Assembly: GCA_913019975.1 (NCBI GenBank)
Contig: CAJWBH010000018.1
Coordinates: forward strand, 1 to 64,000
From: Thalassolituus maritimus
GTDB lineage: Bacteria > Pseudomonadota > Gammaproteobacteria > Pseudomonadales > Oceanobacteraceae
Direction: 5' to 3'
DNA: 64,000 bases
Shown here: piece after piece, positions 8,596-18,115 of the stretch
Numbering within the stretch: the first letter of the stretch is position 1
How the letters are laid out: the number at the start of each line of letters is the position of its first letter
Notes under the pieces: generated by a model
The model's input: only the letters and a program-made list of their open reading frames with translations
What the model was told of the DNA's origin: nothing
The model's database searches: none
Made by a program: the position numbers and the translations under genes

Positions 8596-9813
8596 CTACT
8601 GGCAATATTGCCCAAGTGATATCCCGGAGTGGAGCAGGTAGTCCTCATCCTGTTTATCCGATATTCCATCCGCAACTAAGGTGCTTCCCTGAGACCTTGA
8701 GAACAGCAAAAGAGCCTGCAGCATCGCCTGCTGGCCGGTGTCTGAGGCGATGCCACAAGTAAGGCCACTATCCAGTTTTACGAACTCAGGCTGTAGCTGC
8801 AATATATGCTGCATCGATGCAAATCCGGCCCCCGCATTATCAATAGACAACCGGATACCAGATTGACGCAGCGGCTGTAGTATTCGCTTCAGTTCATGAT
8901 AACTGGCGACGCGGTCGTGTTCAGATATCTCAAAAACTATCCGGCCACAAAGATCATCATTGAGCCAAGCTGTAAAATTAAACTCTGCGAGAAATTCTGG
9001 CGTAACGTTAACTACTACATGTCTTTCATGGGGTGATGCTGATAGCTCAGCCAGCAATTGCTCAATTAAATTTACACCTATCAGATTTGCGAGACCTAAA
9101 CGAACAGCCTGGTGCACAAGCAGTAGTGGGCTCGCTATGTTATCTGTTGCCCTCACCAGGCTCGGTATTAACTCCGTGCCCTCTTGCTTACCAGTATTAA
9201 GATTAACCAGCGGAACCCGAACATACTTCAGTCTATGTGTGGTGATCAGCTCGGTAACTTCGCTTTTCAATTGAATACGATGCTCAGATTCATACTGAGG
9301 TAAAGCCTCTGCCTCTTCGATCATAGTCGCGATCGCATCAGCAAACACCCGGCACATCGCCAGGCTTCGATAGTTAAGCTCAGGGATGGAATAACGACTG
9401 AAAACACAAAAGGTGCCAAACACAGAGCCGTCAGAGAACACGATAGGAACACTGATATGAGCCCCGACCGGCACCAGTTTCACAGCGGTGAGGTCACTTG
9501 CCCCGGAGGTCTGTTGTGCATCTCCTATCAGTTGCGGTGCGCGGCCATCCACGACCCTCTGACACAGGCTTTCACCCCGGTAATCCGATCCGCCAGACCG
9601 GACAATATCAACACCCGGAGCCGAATCTACCAGATAGAAGGTCCGCATATCCCCATCGAAGCGCGATATAAAGCCGACTTCCATTCTCAGCTTTGTTCGT
9701 GCGGTACGGAGTAAGCTCAACAGACTTTGCTCTAGCAGCTTACTGCCCTTCAGCACAGCAACCGGGTCAAAGGCGTGGGTAAGCTGCTCCAGAGCATCGG
9801 ATAGGTCAGACAT
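8596..9813 (-). CDS. GAF protein with degenerate EAL domain
   Basis: A 405-residue paralogue of the downstream GAF-EAL gene; the two align end to end, including MEVGFISRFD, VFGTFCVFSR and GAGFASMQHIL. Key EAL residues have changed: the EAL motif reads ELIPSLVR, the metal-binding Asp pair is Asp324-Asn325, and the VAEG glutamate is Asp382. The last strand is short. Catalysis is unlikely; a binding or regulatory role is more plausible. It could act as a partner of the intact paralogue, but that is inference. Confidence 0.82.
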   Translation of the reverse strand: MSDLSDALEQLTHAFDPVAVLKGSKLLEQSLLSLLRTARTKLRMEVGFISRFDGDMRTFYLVDSAPGVDIVRSGGSDYRGESLCQRVVDGRAPQLIGDAQQTSGASDLTAVKLVPVGAHISVPIVFSDGSVFGTFCVFSRYSIPELNYRSLAMCRVFADAIATMIEEAEALPQYESEHRIQLKSEVTELITTHRLKYVRVPLVNLNTGKQEGTELIPSLVRATDNIASPLLLVHQAVRLGLANLIGVNLIEQLLAELSASPHERHVVVNVTPEFLAEFNFTAWLNDDLCGRIVFEISEHDRVASYHELKRILQPLRQSGIRLSIDNAGAGFASMQHILQLQPEFVKLDSGLTCGIASDTGQQAMLQALLLFSRSQGSTLVADGISDKQDEDYLLHSGISLGQYCQ

Positions 9814-9903
9814 ACTAAAGGCCCAAAAGGAAAACCCTTAGAGTATATGCTGGAATTTCGAAAAGTGTTCCGACCCGTGACTAAGGCCGTACACCAGGAT
9901 GCC

Positions 9904-10365
9904 CTAGAGCCATCGCCTGACCCTGGCCTGATAATCTGAGTAATCCTGACCAAAGAGCATGAGCAGGATTCGCTCTTCCGGAATTATCTGGAAGCGGGTG
10001 ATGTACCCCACAAAAATGGCAGGCCCAATGAAGGCCGCCGGGCTCTGAAGCCACACACCCAGCGCACTCAGCAGGAAGGCCATTCCCAGGTACATGGGAT
10101 TGCGGGTAAATCGATACACTCCACCGGTGACCAGCGCTGACGCCTTTTCAATTTTGATCGGGTTGATTGTGGTTTTACTGCGGATAAACGAGAGAAGCCC
10201 ACCGGAATCCAAAAACAGACCGATGACGACTAAAACACCTGTCACTATTTGTGCAGTTACTCCCCACCAGTGTATTACCGGCGTCTGTGTGCTTAACCCC
10301 CACATCAGTAGTGCGCATAGAAGGCCAACCAAGGGAGGGGGTATTTTGTGCTCTAGCCTGTTCAT
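9904..10365 (-). CDS. Isoprenylcysteine carboxyl methyltransferase (ICMT)-like membrane protein
   Basis: Four-to-five-segment membrane protein of about 153 residues with the ICMT/PEMT signature: GVYRFTRNPMYLGMA followed by IIPEERILLMLFGQDYSDY. These residues bind S-adenosylmethionine in the family. The bacterial substrate is usually unknown. The frame opens at 10371, but AAGGA fits the second ATG at 10365 better. It lies downstream of fba, past the fba terminator. Confidence 0.8.
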   Translation of the reverse strand: MNRLEHKIPPPLVGLLCALLMWGLSTQTPVIHWWGVTAQIVTGVLVVIGLFLDSGGLLSFIRSKTTINPIKIEKASALVTGGVYRFTRNPMYLGMAFLLSALGVWLQSPAAFIGPAIFVGYITRFQIIPEERILLMLFGQDYSDYQARVRRWL

Positions 10366-10413
10366 CTTCATTCCTTTTTGGTTATATTTTTATGGTGCAG
10401 GAAATACAGGCAA

Positions 10414-10439
10414 TAAAAAAGGCGCCGAAGCGCCTTTTT
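10414..10439 (-). terminator. Rho-independent terminator after fba
   Basis: AAAAAGGCGC pairs with GCGCCTTTTT around a four-base loop, 22 bases after the fba stop. U runs exist on both strands, so it may work in both directions. Confidence 0.9.
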
Positions 10440-10460
10440 ACTATCAACTGGATCAACAGA

Positions 10461-11525
10461 TCAGCTGATTTTTGGATCAAGAGCACCGCTCTGGTACTTC
10501 TCAAACATATCGTCAAGAGAGATCGCTTTGATCTTAGACGCATTGCCTGCAGTACCGAACGCTTCATAACGGGCGATACAGATTTCGCTCATCGCTTTCA
10601 CTGATTCTTTCAGGTACTTACGTGGGTCGAATTCAGCAGTGTTCTGAGCCATGAAACGACGGATCGCACCGGTAGATGCCAGACGCAGGTCAGTATCGAT
10701 GTTTACTTTACGAACGCCGAACTTGATACCTTCAACGATCTGCTCGACTGGCACACCGTAAGTTTCCGGGATTTCACCACCGAACTCGTTGATCACCGCC
10801 AGCCACTCCTGAGGTACTGAAGACGAACCGTGCATAACCAGGTGAGTATCCGGGATACGCTTGTGGATCTCTTTGATACGATCGATGGCCAGAATGTCAT
10901 CCGTTGGCGGACGAGTAAACTTGTAGGCGCCGTGTGAGGTGCCGCAGGCAATCGCCAGCGCATCTACCTGAGTCTTGCGTACGAAGTCAGCGGCTTCTTC
11001 TGGGTCAGTCAGCATCTGATCGTGAGAGAGAGTGCCTTCTGCTCCAATACCATCCTCTTCACCGGCCTGACCAGTTTCCAGAGACCCCAGACAACCCAGC
11101 TCGCCTTCTACCGAAACGCCGCAAGCGTGCGCCATTTCAACGGTGCGACGGGTTACATCAACGTTGTACTCGTAATCGGTCGGCGTTTTGCCGTCTTCAC
11201 CCAGAGAACCATCCATCATCACTGAGCTGAAGCCCAGCTGGATAGAACGCTGACATACCGCCGGAGAGGTACCGTGATCCTGGTGCATACATACCGGGAT
11301 GTGCGGGAATTCTTCGATGGCAGCCAGAATCAGGTGGCGCAGAAACGGAGCACCTGCGTACTTACGGGCACCTGCAGAGGCCTGCACAATCACAGGAGAA
11401 TCCGTTTTGTCTGCCGCTTCCATGATGGCGCGCATCTGTTCGAGGTTGTTTACGTTGAACGCTGGTACGCCGTAGCCGAACTCGGCTGCGTGGTCCAGCA
11501 TCTGACGCATGCTGATCAATGCCAT
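10461..11525 (-). CDS. fba: Fructose-bisphosphate aldolase, class II
   Basis: Zn-dependent aldolase that interconverts fructose 1,6-bisphosphate with glyceraldehyde 3-phosphate and dihydroxyacetone phosphate. The 354-residue length is that of the longer class IIB-like subfamily. Visible motifs include [10 protein letters not shown] (metal and catalytic region), [29 protein letters not shown] and [12 protein letters not shown] lies eight bases before the ATG. It follows pgk but is separated from it by a terminator, so it probably has its own promoter in 11526-11640. Confidence 0.96.
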   Translation of the reverse strand: MALISMRQMLDHAAEFGYGVPAFNVNNLEQMRAIMEAADKTDSPVIVQASAGARKYAGAPFLRHLILAAIEEFPHIPVCMHQDHGTSPAVCQRSIQLGFSSVMMDGSLGEDGKTPTDYEYNVDVTRRTVEMAHACGVSVEGELGCLGSLETGQAGEEDGIGAEGTLSHDQMLTDPEEAADFVRKTQVDALAIACGTSHGAYKFTRPPTDDILAIDRIKEIHKRIPDTHLVMHGSSSVPQEWLAVINEFGGEIPETYGVPVEQIVEGIKFGVRKVNIDTDLRLASTGAIRRFMAQNTAEFDPRKYLKESVKAMSEICIARYEAFGTAGNASKIKAISLDDMFEKYQSGALDPKIS

Positions 11526-11644
11526 GAGAATACCTTCAATGGGTCTATAAAATGGGGACTAAAAAATATCCGGGTATTCTAGCGATTAAAGGAGGGGATA
11601 GAAACCTCGAGGGAAGAATGTCGCTTCGCAAGGTGGTCAATACG

Positions 11645-11670
11645 AAAAACCCCAGCATTGCTGGGGTTTA
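11645..11670 (-). terminator. Rho-independent terminator after the pgk-lipoprotein unit
   Basis: CCCCAGCA and GCTGGGG form a tight stem on the minus strand, followed by TTTTTC. It separates pgk and the small lipoprotein gene from fba. Confidence 0.88.
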
Positions 11671-11716
11671 AATAGAGACGATATTTCTAAGCTAAACCTT
11701 TTCTTTCGGCTAACGC

Positions 11717-11884
11717 TTAATAAAACGGCGCCTGCGGTTGAGGCTGGTGATTCCTCGGCACGCCCATCGTCTCAAAATGCCTGTTCTGCTGATCCACCGA
11801 TTGCTGAACGGCTGAGTCCTCATCGATGGTGTGCTGTGCGCAAGCCGTGAGCAGGCAAACAGCAATCAACAGTAACGCTTTCAC
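11717..11884 (-). CDS. Small lipoprotein, 55 aa, coupled to pgk
   Basis: An unlisted short gene. It starts with GTG inside the pgk stop (the sequence GTGA is shared) and ends with TAA at 11717. The product begins [17 protein letters not shown], a lipoprotein signal with lipobox LTAC and the lipidated cysteine at residue 15. The remaining 40 residues are polar and Gln/Pro-rich and end in QAPFY. Function is unknown. The +2 residue is alanine, so outer-membrane targeting is expected by the E. coli rule. The start overlap and downstream terminator support a real, co-expressed gene. Confidence 0.72.
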   Translation of the reverse strand: MKALLLIAVCLLTACAQHTIDEDSAVQQSVDQQNRHFETMGVPRNHQPQPQAPFY

Positions 11885-13041
11885 TTCGCGCGCTCTTCCA
11901 GAATCGCTACTGCTGGCAATACTTTGCCTTCTACGAATTCAAGGAATGCACCACCACCAGTCGAGATGTAAGACACCTGCTCAGCAATGTTGTACTTGTC
12001 CACGGCTGCCAGGGTGTCACCGCCACCCGCGATGGAGAAGGAGTCAGAGGCAGCGATTGCCAGAGACAGAGCTTTGGTGCCTTCGCCGAACTGATCAAAT
12101 TCGAATACACCCACTGGGCCGTTCCAGATGATGGTTTTCGCTTCTTTCAGCTGTTCTGCCAGTGCCTTGGCTGAGTCTGGGCCGATGTCGAAGATCATGT
12201 CATCAGCTTCAACGTCGTCAGCAGACTTCAGAGTCGCTGCTGCGGTTTCAGAGAATTCTTTACCACACACAACGTCGGTTGGTACTGGAATAGAAACCTT
12301 TTCCATCAGCTTTTTCGCCGCTGGAATCAGGTCTTCTTCGTACAGTGACTTACCAACTGGCTTGCCTGCTGCTGCCAGGAAGGTATTAGCAATACCGCCA
12401 CCTACGATGATCTGGTCACAGATGTCGGACAGACTTTCGAGTACTTCAAGTTTGGTGGACACTTTAGAGCCACCAACGATGGCGACCAGCGGACGAGCAG
12501 GCTTATCCAGAGCCTTACCGAGTGCGTCGAGTTCAGCGGCCAGTAGAGGCCCTGCGCAAGCAACGGGTGCAAACTTAGCGACACCGTGGGTAGACGCCTG
12601 AGCGCGGTGCGCGGTACCGAAGGCGTCCATCACGAAAATATCGCACAGTTCAGCGTAGGCTTTGGCCAATTCGTCTTCGTCTTTCTTTTCGCCTTTGTTA
12701 AAGCGCACGTTGTCGAGCAGTGCAAGCTCACCATCGGCCAGTTCGATGCCAGCGCGGAAGTCTTTCACAACGTTGACGTCGCGGCCCAGCAGGCCAGCGA
12801 GGTGATCAGCCACAGGCTGCATGGAGAACTCTTCGGCGTATTCGCCTTCGGTCGGACGACCCAGGTGAGACATCACAATGACTTTGGCACCGGCTTCAAG
12901 CGCGTGCTGAATGGTTGGCAGTGACGCACGGATACGCACATCAGAAGTCACCTTGCCGTCTTTTACCGGCACGTTCAGGTCTTCGCGGATCAGAACCCGT
13001 TTTCCTTTCAGGTCCAGGTCGGTCATTTTCAAAACAGTCAT
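11881..13041 (-). CDS. pgk: Phosphoglycerate kinase
   Basis: Glycolytic and gluconeogenic enzyme that transfers phosphate between 1,3-bisphosphoglycerate and ADP. The 386-residue product has [12 protein letters not shown] at the N-terminus, the substrate motif MSHLGRP, and the nucleotide-site region ending in [14 protein letters not shown]. The frame opens at 13047, but the second ATG at 13041 has GGGA at good spacing and matches E. coli. The upstream 340 bp contains palindromes. The stop codon overlaps the GTG of a small lipoprotein gene. Confidence 0.97.
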   Translation of the reverse strand: MTVLKMTDLDLKGKRVLIREDLNVPVKDGKVTSDVRIRASLPTIQHALEAGAKVIVMSHLGRPTEGEYAEEFSMQPVADHLAGLLGRDVNVVKDFRAGIELADGELALLDNVRFNKGEKKDEDELAKAYAELCDIFVMDAFGTAHRAQASTHGVAKFAPVACAGPLLAAELDALGKALDKPARPLVAIVGGSKVSTKLEVLESLSDICDQIIVGGGIANTFLAAAGKPVGKSLYEEDLIPAAKKLMEKVSIPVPTDVVCGKEFSETAAATLKSADDVEADDMIFDIGPDSAKALAEQLKEAKTIIWNGPVGVFEFDQFGEGTKALSLAIAASDSFSIAGGGDTLAAVDKYNIAEQVSYISTGGGAFLEFVEGKVLPAVAILEERAK

Positions 13042-13047
13042 AGTCAT

Positions 13048-13389
13048 GTCCCAGATAATGGAGTCTTTTAAATTCTTCAGCGTGATAGTGCATAGCCATG
13101 CTGAGACGCGGTGGATACATCCCTGTACGCTCGGCTGTCGCGTCCATGCGACAGACGCTCAGCCTGACTCCGCACTACCCCACTTCAAACGGACACCGCG
13201 CGGCGGTCAAAGCGGAGCGATGCCAATAAGTTGGTTAGAAATCGCGCGGGAGTATACCAGCATGAACAGTGCGTTTCATCGGCACACACATGACAATCAC
13301 CGCCCAGAACTGACCTTTACCTTGTTTACCTCGGTCAGTGCCGATAGCCTGCTTACCCTTTTGTGTAATTACAGTTCAAAGGCTTTCTG
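13048..13389. other. Divergent pgk/ABC-exporter intergenic region with nested palindromes
   Basis: No convincing gene. It must hold the pgk promoter on one strand and the ABC exporter promoter on the other. CTGTCGC/GCGACAG (13135-13154, 6-nt loop) sits inside GCTGAG/CTCAGC (13100-13163), so a nested hairpin could form about 60-120 bases before pgk. Confidence 0.5.
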
Positions 13390-15129
13390 ATGCTGCGCTG
13401 GCTCTGGCAATTTATCCGCCCTTACAAACTGCGTTTAACCATTGCAGTGATCGCACTGGTGACTACGGCTGGCCTGACGCTCAGCCTTGGTCAGGGCGTT
13501 CGCCTGATGATCGATCAGGGGTTTGCGGCCAGTTCAGTCGAAGGCCTGAAAGACGCGGTGATCTTTTTCGCCGTATTGGTGGTTGCAGTGTCAGTCGGGG
13601 CTTACTTCCGGTTCTATATGGTGTCCTGGCTTGGCGAGCGGGTGGTCGCTGACATCCGTAAAACCCTCTACCGACACTTAGTCACTCTGCCGCCTTCCTT
13701 CTTTGAAGATAACCTGTCTGGCGAAATCCAGAGCAGGATCACTACCGATACTGCGCTCCTGCAAACCGTGATTGGTTCATCGTTTTCCTTTGCTCTGCGC
13801 AATGCCCTCACGTTTGTGGGCGGCATTACCCTGATGTTTATCACCAACCTCAAGCTCAGCCTGATCGTTTTAGTGGCGGTGCCTCTGGTGGTATTTCCCA
13901 TGGTGTTCTTCGGGCGCAAAGTGAAAAAACTCTCACGCGAAAGTCAGGACAAAGTTGCCAGCGTCGGCGCCTGGGCGGGTGAAAGTCTGCAACACATCAA
14001 AGTTGTGCAGGCCTTTACCCGTGAAGACAGCGTGAATAAACAGTTTGGCGACGCGGCGGAATCCGCCTTCGATGTGGCCTTGCTGCGCATTCGCCAACGC
14101 GCGTTTATGATCGCGCTGGTGATGATTCTGGTGATGGGGTCGGTCGCAGGCATGTTGTACGTCGGTGGTCACGATGTGATTACCGGCAGCCTGAGTGGCG
14201 GCGATCTGGCCGCCTTTGTGTTTTACGCCATCATGGTCGGCGGCTCGCTGGCCGCGGTGACCGAAGTCTACGGAGAAGTTCAACGCGCGGCAGGCGCAGC
14301 AGAGCGTATTCGTGAACTGATGGCGGCGGAGTCTGATATACGATCACCCGCCGACACTATGACGCCTCCGGTAACGCACAGCGATACTCAAATTGCGTTT
14401 CAAGAGGTCAGTTACCACTATCCTTCCCGCCCGGACAAAGCAGCCTTAACAGAACTCAATCTCGAGGTACGCGCTGGCGAGCGCATTGCCTTGGTCGGGC
14501 CATCTGGGGCAGGCAAATCCACCCTGTTCGATATGCTGCTGCGCTTTCGTGATCCGCAACAAGGGCAAATTCTGGTAGAGGGCACACCATTACCTGAATG
14601 GCAGTTACAGAGCCTGCGCAGTCAGTTTGCTCTGGTGCCTCAACAGCCGGTACTGTTCAGCACAAACGTGCTGGAAAACCTGCGCTACGGCCGACCTGAC
14701 GCCTCCGATGCGGATATTCTCGCTGCCGCCAAAGCGGCGCATGCCGATGAATTTATTCAGCAGCTGCCGGAACAATACGAGTCGTATCTGGGAGAAGGCG
14801 GCGTGAAACTGTCAGGGGGTCAGAAGCAACGTCTGGCCATCGCCCGTGCGATTCTGCACGATCCGAAAATCCTTCTGCTTGATGAAGCCACCAGCGCCTT
14901 AGACGCCCAGAGCGAATACCTTGTGCAACAGGCGTTAGATAAACTGATGCAGAATCGAACAAGCTTTGTGATCGCGCATCGTCTGTCGACCATTAAACAC
15001 GTCGACCGCATCGTTGTGATGGATCAAGGGCGTATAGTAGCTGTCGGCACGCACGATGAACTACTTGAACGCTCGCCCTTGTATAAGCGGCTGGCCGAGT
15101 TGCAGTTTGGGGAAGAGAAAAGCGCTTAA
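13390..15129 (+). CDS. MsbA-like ABC exporter (fused membrane and ATPase domains)
   Basis: A 579-residue half-transporter that would act as a homodimer. The N-terminal half (about 1-310) has six membrane helices. The ATPase has Walker A GPSGAGKST, signature LSGGQKQR, Walker B ILLLDEATSALD and the H-loop IAHRLST. It belongs to the broad MsbA/lipid-A-exporter-like group, but it is not clearly MsbA itself, and its substrate is unknown. AAAGG precedes the ATG by seven bases. It is inserted, in opposite orientation, between pgk and epd, and its stop abuts the epd stop with no spacer. Confidence 0.88.
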   Translation: MLRWLWQFIRPYKLRLTIAVIALVTTAGLTLSLGQGVRLMIDQGFAASSVEGLKDAVIFFAVLVVAVSVGAYFRFYMVSWLGERVVADIRKTLYRHLVTLPPSFFEDNLSGEIQSRITTDTALLQTVIGSSFSFALRNALTFVGGITLMFITNLKLSLIVLVAVPLVVFPMVFFGRKVKKLSRESQDKVASVGAWAGESLQHIKVVQAFTREDSVNKQFGDAAESAFDVALLRIRQRAFMIALVMILVMGSVAGMLYVGGHDVITGSLSGGDLAAFVFYAIMVGGSLAAVTEVYGEVQRAAGAAERIRELMAAESDIRSPADTMTPPVTHSDTQIAFQEVSYHYPSRPDKAALTELNLEVRAGERIALVGPSGAGKSTLFDMLLRFRDPQQGQILVEGTPLPEWQLQSLRSQFALVPQQPVLFSTNVLENLRYGRPDASDADILAAAKAAHADEFIQQLPEQYESYLGEGGVKLSGGQKQRLAIARAILHDPKILLLDEATSALDAQSEYLVQQALDKLMQNRTSFVIAHRLSTIKHVDRIVVMDQGRIVAVGTHDELLERSPLYKRLAELQFGEEKSA

Positions 15130-16149
15130 TCAGGCCTTGATCACAATCATCTCACAGGCCGTATCCAGCATACGGTTAGCAAAGCCCCACTCGTTATCAA
15201 ACCAGACCAACAGTTTGAGCAAGCGTCCGCCGCTGACCCGGGTCTGAGTCGCATCCACAATGGCCGAACGCGGATCATGATTAAAATCGATAGAGGCGTG
15301 GGCTTCACGGGTCAGCCCCAGAATACCGTCGAACCTCTGATTAGCCGCTGTCGCCAGTAACTGATTCACCGCTTCGGTATCTGTCGCTTTGTTGAGTTGC
15401 AACGTGATATCCAACGCCGAGACATTGATGGTAGGCACACGCACGTGCAGGCTCTCTATTTTGCCGGCCAGTTGCGGCATCAGGCGCTCGATCCCCGCGG
15501 GTAACCCGGTATCGACAGGAATAATGCTCTGCACAGATGATCGGGTACGACGCAGGTCTGAGTGGTAGGCATCAATCACTGGCTGATCATTCATCGCGGA
15601 GTGGATGGTGGTCGTGACCCCGGCTTCAATGCCATAGGCCTGATCGATCAATGTCAGTACCGGAATCAGAGCATTGGTCGAGCAGGAACCGCTAGAAACA
15701 ATGCGCTGATCCGCCGCCAGTGAGTCATGGTTGTGACCATAAATGATGGTGTTATCGACTGCGCTGTCTGCCGGGTTCGAAATCAGTACTTTCTTCGCAC
15801 CGCGGCTGAGGTGCAGCTCGGCATCTTCGCGTGAGCGGATCTGGCCGCTGCATTCCAGCACCAGGTCCACGTCCAGCGCAGCCCAATCCAGTTCTGCCGG
15901 ATCACTGATATGACGAACACAGATACGATCGCCGTTGACCATCAGGTGCTGCTGATCAGCGATGCTGACGGTGCCATTGAAGCGACCGTGCGTACTGTCG
16001 TAACGCAGCATGTAGCTCAGCGACTCAATGTCTGCCAGCTCGTTGATCGCGACCACTTCGATGTCCTGCCGGTAACCGTTTTCATAAAGCGCACGCAGCA
16101 CACAGCGGCCGATACGTCCAAAACCGTTGATGGCGATACGGGTTGTCAT
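15130..16149 (-). CDS. epd: Erythrose-4-phosphate dehydrogenase
   Basis: NAD-dependent GAPDH homologue that oxidises erythrose 4-phosphate for pyridoxal phosphate synthesis. The 339-residue protein has INGFGRIGRCVLRALYENG, VVAINELAD, active-site SGSCSTNAL and the Epd-like stretches TTTIHSAMNDQPVIDAYH and TQTRVSGGRLLK. These favour Epd over GapA. The epd-pgk-fba gene set supports this, although an exporter gene separates epd from pgk. A dual or GAPDH role cannot be excluded from sequence alone. Confidence 0.88.
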   Translation of the reverse strand: MTTRIAINGFGRIGRCVLRALYENGYRQDIEVVAINELADIESLSYMLRYDSTHGRFNGTVSIADQQHLMVNGDRICVRHISDPAELDWAALDVDLVLECSGQIRSREDAELHLSRGAKKVLISNPADSAVDNTIIYGHNHDSLAADQRIVSSGSCSTNALIPVLTLIDQAYGIEAGVTTTIHSAMNDQPVIDAYHSDLRRTRSSVQSIIPVDTGLPAGIERLMPQLAGKIESLHVRVPTINVSALDITLQLNKATDTEAVNQLLATAANQRFDGILGLTREAHASIDFNHDPRSAIVDATQTRVSGGRLLKLLVWFDNEWGFANRMLDTACEMIVIKA

Positions 16150-16269
16150 GGGTTTGTGCGCCTCATTACTGTCTCATGATTGCCGGGCTTCTCAGAAGCT
16201 GGATACTATGCACTCTATTGTCGCGGAATTGGTCGCCGTAGGCAAAATGCACACACCGGAATACCCGAC

Positions 16270-16926
16270 ATGACTTATCCCCCCTGCCCTTTGTGCCACG
16301 AAACAGAGCAGATTTCGGTTCTCGACAGCGCCATGCCGCGTCGTTATCTCGCCTGCGGGCAGTGTTATCTGGCGTATATGCATCCCAATGACTACCTGAG
16401 TGCAGATGAAGAGAAAGCATACTATGCAACCCACGAGAACAGCATAGATGACGAAGGCTATGTCGGGTTTCTGAATATTCTGCTGGCGCCGTTATTAGAT
16501 CTCATCGAGCAGAAAGAAAAGACAATAGCGCTGGACTATGGTTGTGGTCCGGGCCCCACCCTTTCTGTGTTGCTTGAGCAGAACGGCATCCACTGTGATA
16601 ACTATGACCCGTTTTTCTTTCCGGAGGGCGTATCTCCGCCCTACGATGTCATCACGGCTACTGAATGCTTTGAGCACTTCCACCACCCGGAAAATGAGCT
16701 TAAAAAATTAGTATCAATGTTAAAGCCGGGAGGCCTTCTGGCTTTAATGACAAGTCGCTGGAGCAATGCCGAAAAATTCATGCACTGGCATTACAACCGT
16801 GATCCGACCCACGTCATTTTCATGCATAAAAAAACGACTCTGTTTATCGAAGAAAATTTCGGATTAGACAGTATTTTTCGTGATAAAAAACGCGTCATTA
16901 TTTTCAGAAAAAAGAAACAAATATAA
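16270..16926 (+). CDS. Class I SAM-dependent methyltransferase with N-terminal zinc-ribbon-like motif
   Basis: A 218-residue protein. Residues 1-50 carry CPLC and CGQC pairs, a possible zinc site. The methyltransferase core follows, with SAM motif I ALDYGCGPG and motif LKPGGLLALMTSRW. The open frame extends upstream to 16180, but MTYPPCPLC is the sensible start. The C-terminal 30 residues are lysine-rich and end in an A-rich stretch, so base composition drops sharply here. The substrate is unknown. It converges on an AraC regulator. Confidence 0.78.
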   Translation: MTYPPCPLCHETEQISVLDSAMPRRYLACGQCYLAYMHPNDYLSADEEKAYYATHENSIDDEGYVGFLNILLAPLLDLIEQKEKTIALDYGCGPGPTLSVLLEQNGIHCDNYDPFFFPEGVSPPYDVITATECFEHFHHPENELKKLVSMLKPGGLLALMTSRWSNAEKFMHWHYNRDPTHVIFMHKKTTLFIEENFGLDSIFRDKKRVIIFRKKKQI

Positions 16927-16982
16927 AAAGAAATAAATAGAAAAAACAAAAAAGGAAATTAATAAAACCTGAAAAACAGAAA

Positions 16983-17909
16983 TCAACGCGACGCAAATTC
17001 TCTCGGCGTCATGCCGTACTGCTGATGGAAGCGACGGGAAAAATGACTTGGATTAGAAAACCCGAGTTCATAACAGGTACTGGTAATACTTTTTCCGCTA
17101 CGGATAAGTTTGCAGGCGTGTTCTAAGCGACGCTGCTGCTGGTATTGGGCTGGGCTGCACCCAAGGCTATTTTTAAACTGCTGAAAAAGCTTAGTGCGCG
17201 ACATACAGGCAACACGCGCAAGCTGATCAATATCCACCGACTGTGCAAGATTCTCTTCAATATAAGCCACGGCATTCGTCAGGCCCGACTGGGTCGGGTT
17301 CTGTTGCACACAACGCAGTAAGAAATCCCGCCCCTGCTGACGTAGCATCCGCGCTACCAGCTCATTTACTCCGAAGTTCAATACCAGGTCACAATCGTCT
17401 TCTTTCTGTACGTGGCTGGCGACGATACGCTCTAGTAGCTGCTGAGTAGCATCGGTGTGAGCGAGATGCCACTGACGTGTCTCGACTTCCCACTCACCCA
17501 GATCTTTCGGTCGCTCGCTGACAGTATTCAGCTGATCGCAGACTTTCAGCAGAGTCTCACGGGGTATTTCCAGCGTCATACAGGTGGTGGGGGTATCTAA
17601 CGTGGCTTCGGGGAAATCGATTTCAACGTATTCGCCGGGCGCAACAACGAAGGACTCATGAGGAAGAAATTCTGTCGAAAAGCCATCCATACCGTGCATG
17701 ACTTTCCGGCCGGTCATCATGCCGCAGTACAACAACTCACCAGCATCCAGACGGATACGATCGGCCTGTTCATAAGTGTCATACACAGATAACTCGGCTA
17801 ACTGGCTGGCATATACCGTGCGGTTTTCTATTAATTCGCTGGGGACGACTTTCTGGCGATGAGCACCTGCGAGTGCAGCCATACTGCCCGGTCGATGTTC
17901 TGTAGTCAT
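16983..17909 (-). CDS. AraC-family transcriptional regulator of the adjacent aldehyde dehydrogenase
   Basis: A 308-residue protein with an N-terminal effector domain (about 40-190, AraC-binding-like) and a C-terminal double helix-turn-helix (about 205-308) ending in the classic GFSNPSHFSRRFHQQYGMTPREF. It is divergent from the aldehyde dehydrogenase gene across a 267-bp region with two perfect inverted repeats. The probable role is aldehyde- or alcohol-responsive control of that gene; this is inferred from position. Confidence 0.85.
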   Translation of the reverse strand: MTTEHRPGSMAALAGAHRQKVVPSELIENRTVYASQLAELSVYDTYEQADRIRLDAGELLYCGMMTGRKVMHGMDGFSTEFLPHESFVVAPGEYVEIDFPEATLDTPTTCMTLEIPRETLLKVCDQLNTVSERPKDLGEWEVETRQWHLAHTDATQQLLERIVASHVQKEDDCDLVLNFGVNELVARMLRQQGRDFLLRCVQQNPTQSGLTNAVAYIEENLAQSVDIDQLARVACMSRTKLFQQFKNSLGCSPAQYQQQRRLEHACKLIRSGKSITSTCYELGFSNPSHFSRRFHQQYGMTPREFASR

Positions 17910-17978
17910 AAGAAATGCGCCGTCGTCGTTACATAGAGTCGTTCTAAGAAAAAGCCTCTGTCTGCCAATCCGCTCTCG

Positions 17979-18003
17979 TGTGTAATTGCGGGCCAGTTAC
18001 ACA
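17979..18003. promoter_or_regulatory. Candidate operator, TGTGTAA-N11-TTACACA
   Basis: A perfect 7-bp inverted repeat with an 11-bp spacer lies in the divergent region, about 70 bp upstream of the araC-type gene. Its geometry suits a dimeric regulator. Which protein binds is unknown. Confidence 0.5.
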
Positions 18004-18115
18004 TCCTGACACCAGCGGGACTCAGAGAACATTCTTGCGGACTGTCGTGCAAGTCATCACCCCAATAGACCACATACTCTGGAGTCACACAACAGAAAAC
18101 GCCGGCAGATCGGGC

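Noticed and set aside
8255-8762. Short frames on both strands between the two GAF-EAL genes
   Set aside because: No ribosome site, no domain, and they run into the flanking genes; the roughly 290-bp gap looks like ordinary promoter space.
12128-12601. 157-codon frame antisense to pgk
   Set aside because: Serine/alanine-rich shadow of the pgk frame without a start signal.
12911-13390. 159-codon plus-strand frame between pgk and the ABC exporter
   Set aside because: Starts within pgk antisense and ends at the exporter start; no recognisable product.
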